A DNA stretch of 64,000 bases from Clostridium aminobutyricum (GCF_017255415.1 NZ_JAFJZZ010000005.1:1-64000); one strand, 5' to 3'. Positions 41,428 through 50,549 are shown, numbered from the stretch's first letter. A program made the numbers and translations. The notes: generated by a model not told the origin, from the letters alone.

Positions 41428-44400
41428 ATGAGACAAAACAAGAGAAGCCCGGCATCGCCCATTGCATTTATCCTTGTGCTGATGCTGCTGTTTTCCCTGT
41501 TCACGCCGGTGGCGTATGGGGCAGAAGAGGACGACCCCCCTTTTCCATTTGTTACGAAGGTAACGCTTCAAGATAAAGATGGAGTAGATTTGACCACGGC
41601 AACCGATGTGAGCAAGGAAAGTTATGTGAAGCTTTCCCTTGAATGGAAGATTCCAAATACCGAATCCATATCCGAGGGGGCAGTGTATGCCATAGATATT
41701 CCACCTCAAATTGACATCTTGGCGGCTATTGATCGACCTCTGATAGACGGAGATGGTGTGGAAGTGGCAACGGTTCACATTGGGACATCTGGGAAAGGTA
41801 CGATAACGTTTAATAACAAAACGTACATGGATAGTAAAAGTGAAATACAAGGCGGATTTAGCATAACGACGTATTTTGACGAGGAAGAAATTGGAAACAG
41901 CAATCCGGTTAAAATTTATTTTAACATCGGCGGCTCTTCTCAGTATCTTGAAATCAAATTTAAACAGCCTGATCCGACAGTTGCAAAGAGTGGCATATAC
42001 GACCCTATAACAAATAAGATCACGTGGACTGCAACGATGAATGCAATAGGGGTGACCATAGAGGATGCCGTATTTACCGATGAGATTCAAACCGGACAGG
42101 AGTATGTAACAGGATCTTTTTCGGTAACGCCTGATCCGAGTGGTTCTTTGGCTTATACCGATAATCCATCGGGCACGTTGACAACAGGAGCTATTATCTA
42201 TACGTTTCCAGCTACCATTACCACTCAGTATGCGATAACGTTCCAAACGAAAGTATTGGACAGTGTCTTTGATACAGGGCAGAAAGAAGTGACCCTGTAC
42301 AATCAAGGAGTGTTGACTCGTAAGGAGGGAAGTCCTATTCTTTCTAGTAACGCGTCAATAAAAGTGAATACGGAATTTCTGACAAAAGGCGGAACCTATA
42401 ACGCTGCTGCCAAAACTGTGGACTGGACGATTGAAGTAAATAAAACCAACCGCAATCTGACAGGGGTGGAGGTGACGGATACGCTTCCGGCAGGGTTGAC
42501 GTTATCGGGTGGCGCAGTCAGTGTGAATGGTACGCCATTATCAACGGCAAACTATACCTATAATGACAACACCAGAGAGTTTAGCTATACCCTTGGAGAT
42601 ATTACATCTGCCACGACAATCATCCTGTCCACTAAGATCACTGATCCGGACTATTTTAAGAAAAATGGCAGTAAAACGTTCTACAATAGTGTAGACGTGA
42701 CCGGAACAGGGGTCACATCAGGTGGTGCTGTAAGGGCTACCAGCAACGGCGTTGGCGTGAGCAGCAGTATTCTTGAAAAATCCGGTTCATACAACTCAGC
42801 AACGGAGGAGATTACTTGGACTGTTACTGTAAACAAGAATGAGATTGCGATCAATGATGCTGTCATTACCGACACCATTCCGAGCAACCAGCAATTCATC
42901 GGACCGGTAACCGTGGGCGGTATTGCAGGTATTGCGCATCCGAGCAGTCCTGCGGCAGTAGGGACATACTATTACGATGATGCGGCTAAGACGTTAGTGT
43001 ATAACTTTGGTAATATTACTGATAAGCAGGAATTGATTTTTAAGACCAAGCTGACCGATCCAAATCTGTCGGCCTCTAACGTAAATCCGACCGTAACGAA
43101 TGGCGCGCTTTTGGCCAGTACAAACATCTCGCCGGCTGCGGTGGAAGGAAAGGTAAACGTAAACAGTAAAGTCATCGAAAAGAAGGGAAACGGTTATAAC
43201 TATGTGACCCGTGAGGTTTCGTGGCTTATTACGGTAAATCAGAATGGAATGAAGTTAGAAGACGTTTTGATTACCGATACCATTCCGAATGGGCAGGAGC
43301 TGATACCGGAATCCATCGTTATTGATGGTACACCAGGATCAGCCATTTCCAGTACGGGAGGTGGAATTGGGTATCTTTATGACAAAGATATCAACCCACA
43401 AGAATTTAAGATTTGGTTAGACACAGTCACTAAAAAAGATTTAAAGATTGCGTTTAAAACAAAGATCACCGATCTGACCCTATTTGATAAAAATGGGGAC
43501 AAGAATGTAACCAACAGCGCCATTTTATCTCATAAGTTGGTTAGTGGCATCACCAGTGAGGGAACGCAAAAAATAGGAAATGTAGTCATTAGCAAAAAGG
43601 GAACGCAAACGCCGGGGAATTTATATGTGGATTGGGAAGTTCCTATTAATTCCAATGCGGTGGATCTAGATGGCGCTACGCTGACGGATACGCTGATTCC
43701 GGGACTTGCGCTAGACACTGCTTCTGTCAAGCTGTATAAAGGCGTTGTGAATCCTTCCACTGGGGTAATCACGCAGGGCACACTAGTGACAGGGCTTACC
43801 GGAGAACATATTAAATATGATAATGTTAATAGGATTTTTACCTTTAAAATTCCTACGCCTGTGGTAGGTGCCTATGTATTGACTTTCCGAACGATTATTA
43901 CGGATGAAACGCTGACATCGGTTACCAATCACATCTCTTTTGATGGAGAACGCGTGGTGGAAAGTTCTACTTCCAGCTCTGTTCAAATTAAAAAGCAGAG
44001 CAGCGGAGGCTGGGCGACTTCAGATCTTGGCAGTGTAACCATTGTCAAAGTGGATAAAACGGATAATAGTGTCGTTTTATCAGGAGCAGCTTTCGAGCTA
44101 TGGGATCAATTCGGTTCTCGTATGGATAGCGGAATCACCGGAAACGATGGAAAACTGAAGTTTAGCAAGCTGAACTTTAACGTACCGTATACGCTGAAGG
44201 AAATCACGGCTCCGGACGGATATCAACTAGGTTCTTCAGAGACGTTTACGCTTCTTAAAGCCCAGCAGGTGGGGGGAACTTTTGAGTACATCCTTGAAAA
44301 CAGTAAAGTGATTTCCCCTGGCACCGGTGGCGGTGGCGGTGGTGGAGGCGGCAAGCCTGACGAAAAAACCACACCGGGCGGCATCACTACACCGGGAGGA

Positions 44401-44973
44401 ATAACCACTCCTGGCGGTATAACGACTCCTCCACCTATCACAACACCTGGTCCTATTACGCCAACGGAGGAAGGCAAGGGAAGCATTCAAATTGTCAAAG
44501 TGGATGGTGAAACTTCACAGACCTTGGCAGGAGCAGTCTTTGAGTTGCTTGATGCAAACAAGCAGGTCATTCGAACTTCTTCAGTCACCGACCAAAATGG
44601 GATTATCAGCTTTGATAATCTGGATCTGGGCGTGAAGTATTCGCTCAGAGAGAAATCAGCCCCAGAAGGATATAAGGCAAGCGACAAACTGTATTCTTTC
44701 TGGTTAACCGATGAGGCAGGAAAACGGGATGTGAGCGTGGACTTTAAGAATTACAAGAAAGACAGCTCAGAAATTTCTGAAATTGATCCGGAAGATGTAC
44801 CGTTAGGCTGGATCATTGATGAAGATGTTCCAACGGGTCCGGCAGATTGGGATGATACGCCGAAGACAGGTGGAAACTTCTTACCTATCGGATGGATTCT
44901 TTCTTTAGCAGTTCTTTCAGGCCTTGGGTTGATTCTTACGGAGACATGGAGAAGAAGGAGAATGCAGCCTTAG
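41428..44973 (+). CDS. Collagen-adhesin-like cell-wall-anchored surface protein
   Basis: A 1181-residue secreted adhesin. Signal peptide (AFILVLMLLFSLFTPVAYGA, about residues 13-32); a non-repeated N-terminal region; five tandem Ig-like repeats of about 135 residues of the Cna collagen-binding type starting near 199, 331, 462, 597 and 734 (cores such as ITWTVTVNKNEIAINDAVIT and VSWLITVNQNG, then TDTIPNGQEL); two SpaA/Cna-B domains (VTIVKVDKTDNSVVLSGAAF near 868, IQIVKVDGETSQTLAGAVF near 1019) separated by a Gly run and TTPGGI repeats; and a sorting signal DTPKTGG, hydrophobic helix and RRRR tail. ATG 41428 is 7 bases after AAGGAGG. The class B sortase 1 base downstream is the likely anchoring enzyme, and a c-di-GMP-II riboswitch precedes it. 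Confidence 0.92.
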   Translation: MRQNKRSPASPIAFILVLMLLFSLFTPVAYGAEEDDPPFPFVTKVTLQDKDGVDLTTATDVSKESYVKLSLEWKIPNTESISEGAVYAIDIPPQIDILAAIDRPLIDGDGVEVATVHIGTSGKGTITFNNKTYMDSKSEIQGGFSITTYFDEEEIGNSNPVKIYFNIGGSSQYLEIKFKQPDPTVAKSGIYDPITNKITWTATMNAIGVTIEDAVFTDEIQTGQEYVTGSFSVTPDPSGSLAYTDNPSGTLTTGAIIYTFPATITTQYAITFQTKVLDSVFDTGQKEVTLYNQGVLTRKEGSPILSSNASIKVNTEFLTKGGTYNAAAKTVDWTIEVNKTNRNLTGVEVTDTLPAGLTLSGGAVSVNGTPLSTANYTYNDNTREFSYTLGDITSATTIILSTKITDPDYFKKNGSKTFYNSVDVTGTGVTSGGAVRATSNGVGVSSSILEKSGSYNSATEEITWTVTVNKNEIAINDAVITDTIPSNQQFIGPVTVGGIAGIAHPSSPAAVGTYYYDDAAKTLVYNFGNITDKQELIFKTKLTDPNLSASNVNPTVTNGALLASTNISPAAVEGKVNVNSKVIEKKGNGYNYVTREVSWLITVNQNGMKLEDVLITDTIPNGQELIPESIVIDGTPGSAISSTGGGIGYLYDKDINPQEFKIWLDTVTKKDLKIAFKTKITDLTLFDKNGDKNVTNSAILSHKLVSGITSEGTQKIGNVVISKKGTQTPGNLYVDWEVPINSNAVDLDGATLTDTLIPGLALDTASVKLYKGVVNPSTGVITQGTLVTGLTGEHIKYDNVNRIFTFKIPTPVVGAYVLTFRTIITDETLTSVTNHISFDGERVVESSTSSSVQIKKQSSGGWATSDLGSVTIVKVDKTDNSVVLSGAAFELWDQFGSRMDSGITGNDGKLKFSKLNFNVPYTLKEITAPDGYQLGSSETFTLLKAQQVGGTFEYILENSKVISPGTGGGGGGGGGKPDEKTTPGGITTPGGITTPGGITTPPPITTPGPITPTEEGKGSIQIVKVDGETSQTLAGAVFELLDANKQVIRTSSVTDQNGIISFDNLDLGVKYSLREKSAPEGYKASDKLYSFWLTDEAGKRDVSVDFKNYKKDSSEISEIDPEDVPLGWIIDEDVPTGPADWDDTPKTGGNFLPIGWILSLAVLSGLGLILTETWRRRRMQP

Positions 44974-44974
44974 A

Positions 44975-45760
44975 ATGAAGCTGAAAATTTTAAGCCTCAT
45001 CTTTCTCTCCCTCTTTTTGATAAGCACCGCCTACCTTGTCTATACGACCATGGATTCCTATTTTTCGGACAAGGTGAAACAGGAGCTGAGTAAACAGATA
45101 GAGGAAGATAAGAACGGCCAGATCAAGGGTAAGATGGTCAATGGAGCTGAGATCTTGCCAAAGTTCCTGACTATTTATGAAGAGAATCCGGCGTTCGCAG
45201 GGTGGATTAAAATAGCAGATACCATGATGGACTATCCGGTGATGAAGCCAGCGGAAGATAATAATTTTTACCTTACCCATGGTCCGGACGGCAGAAAGAG
45301 CAAGTACGGAGCAATTTATTTGGATGTGAACAGCAACCTGTTGAATTCAAATACCAATTGGATTCTCTATGGACATTATTTCCCGGACGGAAGTATGTTT
45401 GGAATGCTGGAAAACTACAAGAAAGAAGACTTTTTTAAAGCACATCCTCAGATTCAATTGGATACTATCTACGAAGAGGGAACCTATGAAATTATTGCAG
45501 TGTTCCTATCTCAAGTATATCAAAAGGATCAAGATATTTTTAAGTACTATCAATATACCGACATAGAGACAGAGGAGCAGTTTGATGAGTACGTAGGGAA
45601 TATAAAAAAGATAGCGCTCTATGAAACAGGCAAAACAGCTCAGTATGGAGATTCTCTGATTACGCTTTCGACCTGCGACTATTGGACGAAAAACGGCAGG
45701 CTTGCTGTGGTGGCAAAAAAGCTCCATGAAAATAGTAATGAAGAATTCGACAAAAGTTGA
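44975..45760 (+). CDS. srtB: Class B sortase
   Basis: Membrane-anchored cysteine transpeptidase, 261 residues, that cuts the Thr-Gly bond of its substrate sorting signal and links it to peptidoglycan. N-terminal signal anchor (ILSLIFLSLFLISTAYLVYT); catalytic His134 (ILYGHYF), Cys234 (TLSTCDYW) and Arg242 (NGRLAVVAKK). The TLSTC motif and the segment EENPAFAGWIKIADTMMDYPVM are those of class B enzymes. It begins one base after the adhesin stop, so the pair is expressed together under the same riboswitch. In Clostridioides difficile a class B sortase anchors (S/P)PxTG-type adhesins, and the TPKTG signal here fits that pattern. Confidence 0.94.
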   Translation: MKLKILSLIFLSLFLISTAYLVYTTMDSYFSDKVKQELSKQIEEDKNGQIKGKMVNGAEILPKFLTIYEENPAFAGWIKIADTMMDYPVMKPAEDNNFYLTHGPDGRKSKYGAIYLDVNSNLLNSNTNWILYGHYFPDGSMFGMLENYKKEDFFKAHPQIQLDTIYEEGTYEIIAVFLSQVYQKDQDIFKYYQYTDIETEEQFDEYVGNIKKIALYETGKTAQYGDSLITLSTCDYWTKNGRLAVVAKKLHENSNEEFDKS

Positions 45761-45867
45761 CAATATAACCTATATTATATCATTCAAGTAAGAAATACGC
45801 CTTGCTGAAAAATACGGCTTGTACATCAAAACGTGAAGAAGAGGCGAAAAAAATGCGCGGAGAATAT

Positions 45868-45918
45868 AGGCGAGGAAACGGCAGGTATATAGCGGCCGTT
45901 CTCTCGCCTTTGTTTTTT
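45868..45918 (+). terminator. Terminator of the adhesin-sortase operon
   Basis: AGGCGAG.AACGGC pairs with GCCGTT.CTCGCCT, leaving a loop of about 13 bases, and the T-rich tract TTTGTTTTTTG follows. Confidence 0.75.
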
Positions 45919-45945
45919 GTTTGTTTCTTTTTCGCCATAACCTGA

Positions 45946-46359
45946 TTAGTCTTCTCCTGCCGGCTCTTCCTCATTTTCCTCATCAGACGCTTCTTGCGTA
46001 TCTAGGTTGCCCAACATATTCATTACGGGTCCCATTGTTTTCGCTAAGTTCTGGAAGTCGCCTAACCTCTTCATTCCATCGAGCACGGAGGCGACGCTGT
46101 CCAATTGCTGCCGCCTTTTCCCTTCAGGCAGAAGAGGTTTAACGGTATGTATGGAATCTTCTATTGTATGTGCTATCTTTCCCGGAATTAAGGGCTGATG
46201 TGCCAATTCATTGAGATGATTAATCTGATTCAATGAGACAACCACATGATTGAATTTTTCTACAGTCTGTTCCAGTTTAAATGTATCGAAGTAATTCGGA
46301 AAATGATTATCTTCTTGGTAAAGAAGCGCGAACAAGGCAAAAATAATAACAGGGTTCAT
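45946..46359 (-). CDS. Small unknown protein, acidic C-terminus
   Basis: I do not recognise this family. The 137-residue protein has a short hydrophobic N-terminus (MNPVIIFALFALLYQ) that could be a signal anchor, a helical middle with Leu/His/Lys content, a segment DSVASVLDGMKRLGDFQNLAKTMGPVMNML, and a very acidic tail (EASDEENEEEPAGED). It is very probably real: GGAGGT sits 7 bases before the ATG on the minus strand. It is divergent from another unknown small gene (46511-46789) across a 151-base gap, so the two may share regulation. Methionine- and helix-rich ends in both suggest related coat- or membrane-associated roles, but this is speculation. Confidence 0.7.
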   Translation of the reverse strand: MNPVIIFALFALLYQEDNHFPNYFDTFKLEQTVEKFNHVVVSLNQINHLNELAHQPLIPGKIAHTIEDSIHTVKPLLPEGKRRQQLDSVASVLDGMKRLGDFQNLAKTMGPVMNMLGNLDTQEASDEENEEEPAGED

Positions 46360-46510
46360 ATGTAATACCTCCTAGTCCAAAGGCACAGTTTATCAACTGC
46401 AATCTTATTTATCATAATATGAAATAAAGAAGGAGTTTGTGCATATAGTGTAGTAACAGAAGCGATAAATTTATTTACGCGATAATTACAGAGATAATGG
46501 AGGATATAAT

Positions 46511-46789
46511 ATGGCGATAGATGATAAAATGTTGATGGACTTAGCAGGCCAACTCGGAATGGGAAAAAATAAAAAGGGTACTGCAGAATTTATCAATGAT
46601 GCGACAAGCAAGTATGCGGATAAAAATGACGATCAAATATTATCGGAAATCATGAAATTGAAATCTGTGTTAAAGAAAGACAAAGCTGCTTTTGACAAGC
46701 AGATGGAGATGATCAAGGCACTGCGGCCTATGATGTCAGCAGAGCAGAAAAAAAAGCTGGATGGGCTTCTAAAGGTGCTTGAAGAATAA
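46511..46789 (+). CDS. Small unknown helical protein
   Basis: A 92-residue, charged, helical protein without signal peptide or membrane segment (MAIDDKMLMDLAGQLGMGKN ... SAEQKKKLDGLLKVLEE). It is preceded by GGAGG at a normal distance and closed by a strong terminator, so it is very likely a real gene. The C-terminal MIKALRPMMSAEQKKKLDGL segment faintly resembles the KRLGDFQNLAKTMGPVMNML part of the divergent neighbour. I do not recognise a family and propose no function. Confidence 0.7.
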   Translation: MAIDDKMLMDLAGQLGMGKNKKGTAEFINDATSKYADKNDDQILSEIMKLKSVLKKDKAAFDKQMEMIKALRPMMSAEQKKKLDGLLKVLEE

Positions 46790-46795
46790 AAACAT

Positions 46796-46850
46796 AAAAA
46801 AAGCTTGGTTTGCCGCCTTAAAAAAGACGGAAAAACCAAGCTCATTTTTT
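46796..46850. terminator. Bidirectional terminator
   Basis: AGCTTGGTTT / AAACCAAGCT with inner pairs CCGCCTT / AAGACGG, flanked by A and T runs; it serves the unknown gene on + and the MltG-like gene on -, and overlaps the stop codon of the latter. Confidence 0.85.
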
Positions 46851-47322
46851 ACTGTCCTGTTGTTGTTGTAATTTGAATGATGACTTCTTCCGGAGTCGAA
46901 TCGGACGGAATGATAAAGTTTCCGGTTTTTATTTTAGAAGCGGCGTTCTCTTGAGCAAGCAGTGAGTTAAACTGTTCAACCGAGTCGAACAAGCCCACAG
47001 TAACAAATTTCTGTGCTATGGAAGTAGTCGATTCACCCGGATTAATGTAAACTGCATAAGTATCGACAGAAGTGTCATCTGTTGAATCTGCAGTTTGATC
47101 TTTACCTTCGTTGACAGCACTGCCGGAAGTAGAATTGCTTCCAACCGGAACGGCAAGTCCAAAATTGGAATTTTTTCCTTCTTGTGCAGAGGCCGTTACC
47201 ATAGATGGATAATCCATGATATGTCCAATGCTTCCCCATATAACAAAGCCTGCTACGACTACAATGCAGAAAGCTACAATCACGTCACTTATGTCATAAA
47301 TGATATCTTTAAATTTTGACAT
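46849..47322 (-). CDS. Small membrane protein with MltG/YceG-like domain
   Basis: A 157-residue protein: cytoplasmic stub, one transmembrane helix (VIVAFCIVVVAGFVIWGSI), a Ser/Thr/Asp-rich extracytoplasmic linker and a C-terminal domain that resembles the N-terminal LysM-like part of the YceG/MltG family (VYINPGESTTSIAQKFVTVG, then FNSLLAQENAASKIKTGNF.IPSDSTPEEVI). The catalytic transglycosylase part of MltG is absent, so it is not expected to cleave glycan. Such truncated MltG-like proteins are frequent in Clostridia next to sporulation or wall genes. GGGGGA precedes the ATG on the minus strand. Confidence 0.75.
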   Translation of the reverse strand: MSKFKDIIYDISDVIVAFCIVVVAGFVIWGSIGHIMDYPSMVTASAQEGKNSNFGLAVPVGSNSTSGSAVNEGKDQTADSTDDTSVDTYAVYINPGESTTSIAQKFVTVGLFDSVEQFNSLLAQENAASKIKTGNFIIPSDSTPEEVIIQITTTTGQ

Positions 47323-47467
47323 TCTACAAAATCCCCCTCTATTTGCTATAAATCCCTTCTATTAATTTATCATATATAAAGATTTTTAACAATTAAATAG
47401 CCGGAGTTTTTTATTAAATTTTATTTACAATGTATATTTCAGCCAGAATATGTTATATAATTGCGTT

Positions 47468-48439
47468 ATGGTAAAATTAATAATAGCAAAAAATGAAGAA
47501 CAGCAAAGGTTAGACCGATTTTTAAAGAAGTATTTAAAGAATGCCTCTCTGAGCTATATTTACAAAATGATTCGAAAAGATGTAAAAATTAATGGCAAAA
47601 GGGGGAGTATTGAAACCCTACTGACAGAAGGAGATGAACTGACCTTCTATATAAGTGAGGAAGAACTGCAGTCACTTATGGAAAAGAAGAAGAGCTTGCA
47701 AAAAGCAAAAAAGCAGTTTAACATTGCCTATGAAGATGAGCATATTTTGATTGTAGAAAAACCATTTGGCTTGTTGACGCATGGTGATTCCAATGAAAAG
47801 AAAAACCATTTGGCGAATCAAGTGATTTCTTATTTGATAGAAAAGGGCGATTATAAACCGAGCAAGGAAAGGACTTTTGTTCCTTCGCCTGTCAATCGAT
47901 TGGATAGAAATACGACGGGACTCGTGATGTTCGGGAAGAACAGTGGATCCTTGCAAGCACTGAACAAGATGGTTCGAGATAAAGGGTACGTAAGTAAGTA
48001 TTACTTGACGGTTGTTATCGGAGAACTTAAAAAGGAATTGATTTTAAAGGATAAAATGGAAAAAGACCAAGGGAAAAATAAGGTCAAGGTATTGCCGATG
48101 GAGGAAGAAGGCGGTAAAGTGATGGAAACCATTGCTAGGCCCATTGTTTCAAAAAATGGATATACTTTGGTAGAAGTGGAATTGGTGACGGGAAGAACGC
48201 ATCAGATTCGTGCACACCTTGGGGGAGCAGGATATCCGGTGATGGGGGATACGAAGTATGGAGATCCATCTGCGAATAGAAAAATTGACAAGCAGTTTGG
48301 ATTAACCACACAATTTTTGCATGCCTATAAACTCTCTTTTCATGATGCAGTAGAACCGTTAGAATATATGATTGGGAAAAATATAGAGGGGAAGCTTCCG
48401 CAAAATCTTGAAAAGATAAGACATGATTTATTTGATTAG
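47468..48439 (+). CDS. RluA-family pseudouridine synthase
   Basis: A 323-residue RNA pseudouridine synthase of the RluC/RluD type. N-terminal S4 domain (QQRLDRFLKKYLKNASLSYIYKMIRKDVKING), then the catalytic core with the aspartate motif VNRLDRNTTGLVMFGK, the substrate loop KYYLTVVIGEL and the motif TGRTHQIRAHLGGAGYPVMGDTKYG. The target uridine in rRNA cannot be read. ATG 47468 has no ribosome site, and a TATAAT (47456-47461) ends 6 bases upstream, so the message may be leaderless. An alternative start at 47450 would lie inside that -10 element. Confidence 0.92.
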   Translation: MVKLIIAKNEEQQRLDRFLKKYLKNASLSYIYKMIRKDVKINGKRGSIETLLTEGDELTFYISEEELQSLMEKKKSLQKAKKQFNIAYEDEHILIVEKPFGLLTHGDSNEKKNHLANQVISYLIEKGDYKPSKERTFVPSPVNRLDRNTTGLVMFGKNSGSLQALNKMVRDKGYVSKYYLTVVIGELKKELILKDKMEKDQGKNKVKVLPMEEEGGKVMETIARPIVSKNGYTLVEVELVTGRTHQIRAHLGGAGYPVMGDTKYGDPSANRKIDKQFGLTTQFLHAYKLSFHDAVEPLEYMIGKNIEGKLPQNLEKIRHDLFD

Positions 48440-48545
48440 ATCATGGATAAAGGATGAAAAAATAATTCCATTAGCGTTAGAGAAATATGCGGAAAATTTC
48501 TGTTTAATTTAAGAACTATTGACCGAAATGGGGGAGATTTTAGAG

Positions 48546-49058
48546 ATGAAAGGGTTACTTAAAGAGATTTTAATTGCAGTCGTTATAGCATTTGTCATTA
48601 TGCAGTTCATAAAGCCTACTATTGTAAAAGAGGCTTCTATGCAGCCTACACTTTATGAAAACAATTACATATTGCTGAATAAACAAGCCTATCATTTTGG
48701 AGAACCTAATAGAGGCGATATTATCGTATTTCATACAGGGCTGAAGCTTGAAAACGGAAAAGAAAAAATGTTGATCAAAAGAGTAATCGGATTACCTGGT
48801 GAGACGATTAAAATCGCCGAGGGAAAAGTTTATATTGATGATAAAGAATTGACGGAAGATTATACGAAGGATGGGTATACTGATGGATATATAGATAATC
48901 TGAAGATACCGGAGGGAGAACTCTTTGTAATGGGTGACAACCGATTGGTCAGCATTGACAGCCGTATAGAAGACGTCGGATGCGTTAAAATCGATCAGGT
49001 GCTTGGGAAAGCTTTTGTAAGGCTTTATCCGTTTAATGAAATTTGCTTGATTAAGTAA
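48546..49058 (+). CDS. lepB: Signal peptidase I (first copy)
   Basis: Type I signal peptidase, 170 residues, with one N-terminal membrane helix (ILIAVVIAFVIMQFI). Catalytic Ser31 is in EASMQPTL, the general-base Lys78 in MLIKRVIGLPGE, and the GDNR..SIDSR box follows. Removes signal peptides from exported proteins on the outer face of the membrane. ATG 48546 lies downstream of GGGGGAG with a slightly long spacer; ATG 48528 and TTG 48519 are alternatives that add a short acidic N-terminus. A paralogue follows directly. Confidence 0.92.
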   Translation: MKGLLKEILIAVVIAFVIMQFIKPTIVKEASMQPTLYENNYILLNKQAYHFGEPNRGDIIVFHTGLKLENGKEKMLIKRVIGLPGETIKIAEGKVYIDDKELTEDYTKDGYTDGYIDNLKIPEGELFVMGDNRLVSIDSRIEDVGCVKIDQVLGKAFVRLYPFNEICLIK

Positions 49059-49109
49059 AGGGGAGTTGCTTTTGCAAGCTTAATCAAGGCGAAGCAAGAG
49101 GAAATGCAA

Positions 49110-49634
49110 ATGAAAAAAAGAATATTGGGATATGCGATTGTTGCACTATTAGGGATTCTGTCAGCTTTAGTTGTATCTAGTATTTTTCAGCCATCATGGG
49201 TTCAGGGCAGCTCCATGTATCCTACCGTGAAGGATCAGTCGCTGGTACTGATGAACAAAGTGGCTTATTTACTAGAGGAACCGAAAGTTGGCGATATTGT
49301 TGTGTTTAAATCTCATATTTATACCGACTCAGGGGAGGGGAAACTCTTGATAAAAAGAGTAATAGGAGTCGAAGGAGATCGAATTTCTATAGAGGATGGA
49401 AAGCTCTTGAGAAATGGTGAAATGGTAGAGGAAAATTACGTGAACTCTACTGAAAGGCACGATAATATGGAGGAAATTATTGTTGAAAGAGACAAAATTT
49501 TTGTGATGGGAGACAACAGAAATTCAAGTCTTGACAGCAGAGATGTTGTGGTAGGCCAAGTCGATATAAAGACTATTTTAGGAAAAGTGGATTTGCGTTT
49601 ATTACCGATAAAGGATATTGGAAGCATTCAATAA
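49110..49634 (+). CDS. lepB: Signal peptidase I (second copy)
   Basis: Second, adjacent type I signal peptidase (174 residues). One N-terminal helix (IVALLGILSALVVSSIF), catalytic Ser35 in QGSSMYPTV, Lys82 in LLIKRVIGVEGD, and GDNRNSSLDSR. It is clearly paralogous to the upstream copy but diverged, particularly in the beta domain between the Lys and GDNR boxes, so substrates may differ. AAGAGGA lies 7 bases before ATG 49110; an ATG at 49104 is too close to it. Tandem signal peptidases fit a region rich in secreted and wall-anchored proteins. Confidence 0.92.
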   Translation: MKKRILGYAIVALLGILSALVVSSIFQPSWVQGSSMYPTVKDQSLVLMNKVAYLLEEPKVGDIVVFKSHIYTDSGEGKLLIKRVIGVEGDRISIEDGKLLRNGEMVEENYVNSTERHDNMEEIIVERDKIFVMGDNRNSSLDSRDVVVGQVDIKTILGKVDLRLLPIKDIGSIQ

Positions 49635-49671
49635 CTCATTAGATTGAATGATTGAAATGAATGGTGCTGAA

Positions 49672-50139
49672 ATGAAAGAAAAGAAATTAATTGCGAATAA
49701 TAAAAAAGCGCGGCATGATTATTTCATAGAGGATGTTTATGAAGCAGGTATAGTACTTACCGGTACAGAGATAAAATCCATTCGTAACGGGAAAGTAAAT
49801 ATAAAAGAGAGCTACGCAAAGATTGAAGACGGAGAACTGGTTATATATGGGATGCACATTAGCCCTTATGAGCAGGGTAACCGTTTTAATGTAGACCCCC
49901 TAAGACCCCGGAAACTGCTGCTGCATAAGCAGGAAATCCGGAAGCTGATTGGTCTGATTACTATGAAGGGACTGACCTTGGTTCCTTTAACGATGTACAT
50001 CAATCCTCAGGGCAGAGCAAAGATGGAAATTGCCGTGGCTCGAGGTAAGAAAAACTATGATAAGCGTGATACGATTGCGAAGAAGGATGCAGATCGAAAA
50101 ATGCAGCAAGCCATGAAAAGGAATGCTCGTGAAAATTAA
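49672..50139 (+). CDS. smpB: SsrA-binding protein SmpB
   Basis: SmpB binds tmRNA and brings it to stalled ribosomes for trans-translation. The 155-residue length and sequence ([69 protein letters not shown]) are canonical, with the C-terminal basic tail that probes the mRNA channel. ATG 49672 gives the family length; the frame opens earlier at 49648 without a ribosome site. Its RNA partner ssrA lies about 490 bases downstream, with one small gene between. Confidence 0.95.
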   Translation: MKEKKLIANNKKARHDYFIEDVYEAGIVLTGTEIKSIRNGKVNIKESYAKIEDGELVIYGMHISPYEQGNRFNVDPLRPRKLLLHKQEIRKLIGLITMKGLTLVPLTMYINPQGRAKMEIAVARGKKNYDKRDTIAKKDADRKMQQAMKRNAREN

Positions 50140-50203
50140 AATGTAATCAAAGAGTTTTTCATACACATATAAAATCATAGGAGAAAGCAAGGAGAAGGAA
50201 GTC

Positions 50204-50497
50204 ATGAGAAAGATAAAAATGGTGCCGGATGCGCCTTTTCACAACAATTGTGACGTAACTGTTTATGATGTGACAGATGGAAATGAAAAGCGGCGCTGCC
50301 GCATCAATATAGAATATGCGGAAGTCGATGTGCGGCAAATTAAACAAAGCATTTCGACAAAGGAGGAAGCGTTGGATTCCTATAAAAACTGGATTAATGA
50401 TTTGATAAAATATAATATCCACGATGACTGGGAATGTGTGGAAGGCTACGATCGAGTTCTAAAAATTATTGATGAAAAAATAACACCTTATTTTTAG
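50204..50497 (+). CDS. Small unknown protein between smpB and ssrA
   Basis: A 97-residue soluble protein (MRKIKMVPDAPFHNNCDVTV ... DRVLKIIDEKITPYF), acidic, with mixed alpha/beta character and no membrane segment. AAGGAG upstream at a normal distance supports translation. I do not recognise the family. Position between smpB and ssrA could be incidental. Confidence 0.65.
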   Translation: MRKIKMVPDAPFHNNCDVTVYDVTDGNEKRRCRINIEYAEVDVRQIKQSISTKEEALDSYKNWINDLIKYNIHDDWECVEGYDRVLKIIDEKITPYF

Positions 50498-50549
50498 AAA
50501 AAGTATCGTAATCATGCAAGAATTGGCGCAAAAATTGAGGATTAGCACG

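Noticed and set aside
41389-42306. 305-codon antisense frame in the adhesin gene
   Set aside because: Antisense of a repetitive coding region with no supporting start signal.
45780-45983. 67-codon frame on - after the sortase gene
   Set aside because: Covers the operon terminator and the end of the neighbouring gene; Lys-rich chance frame.
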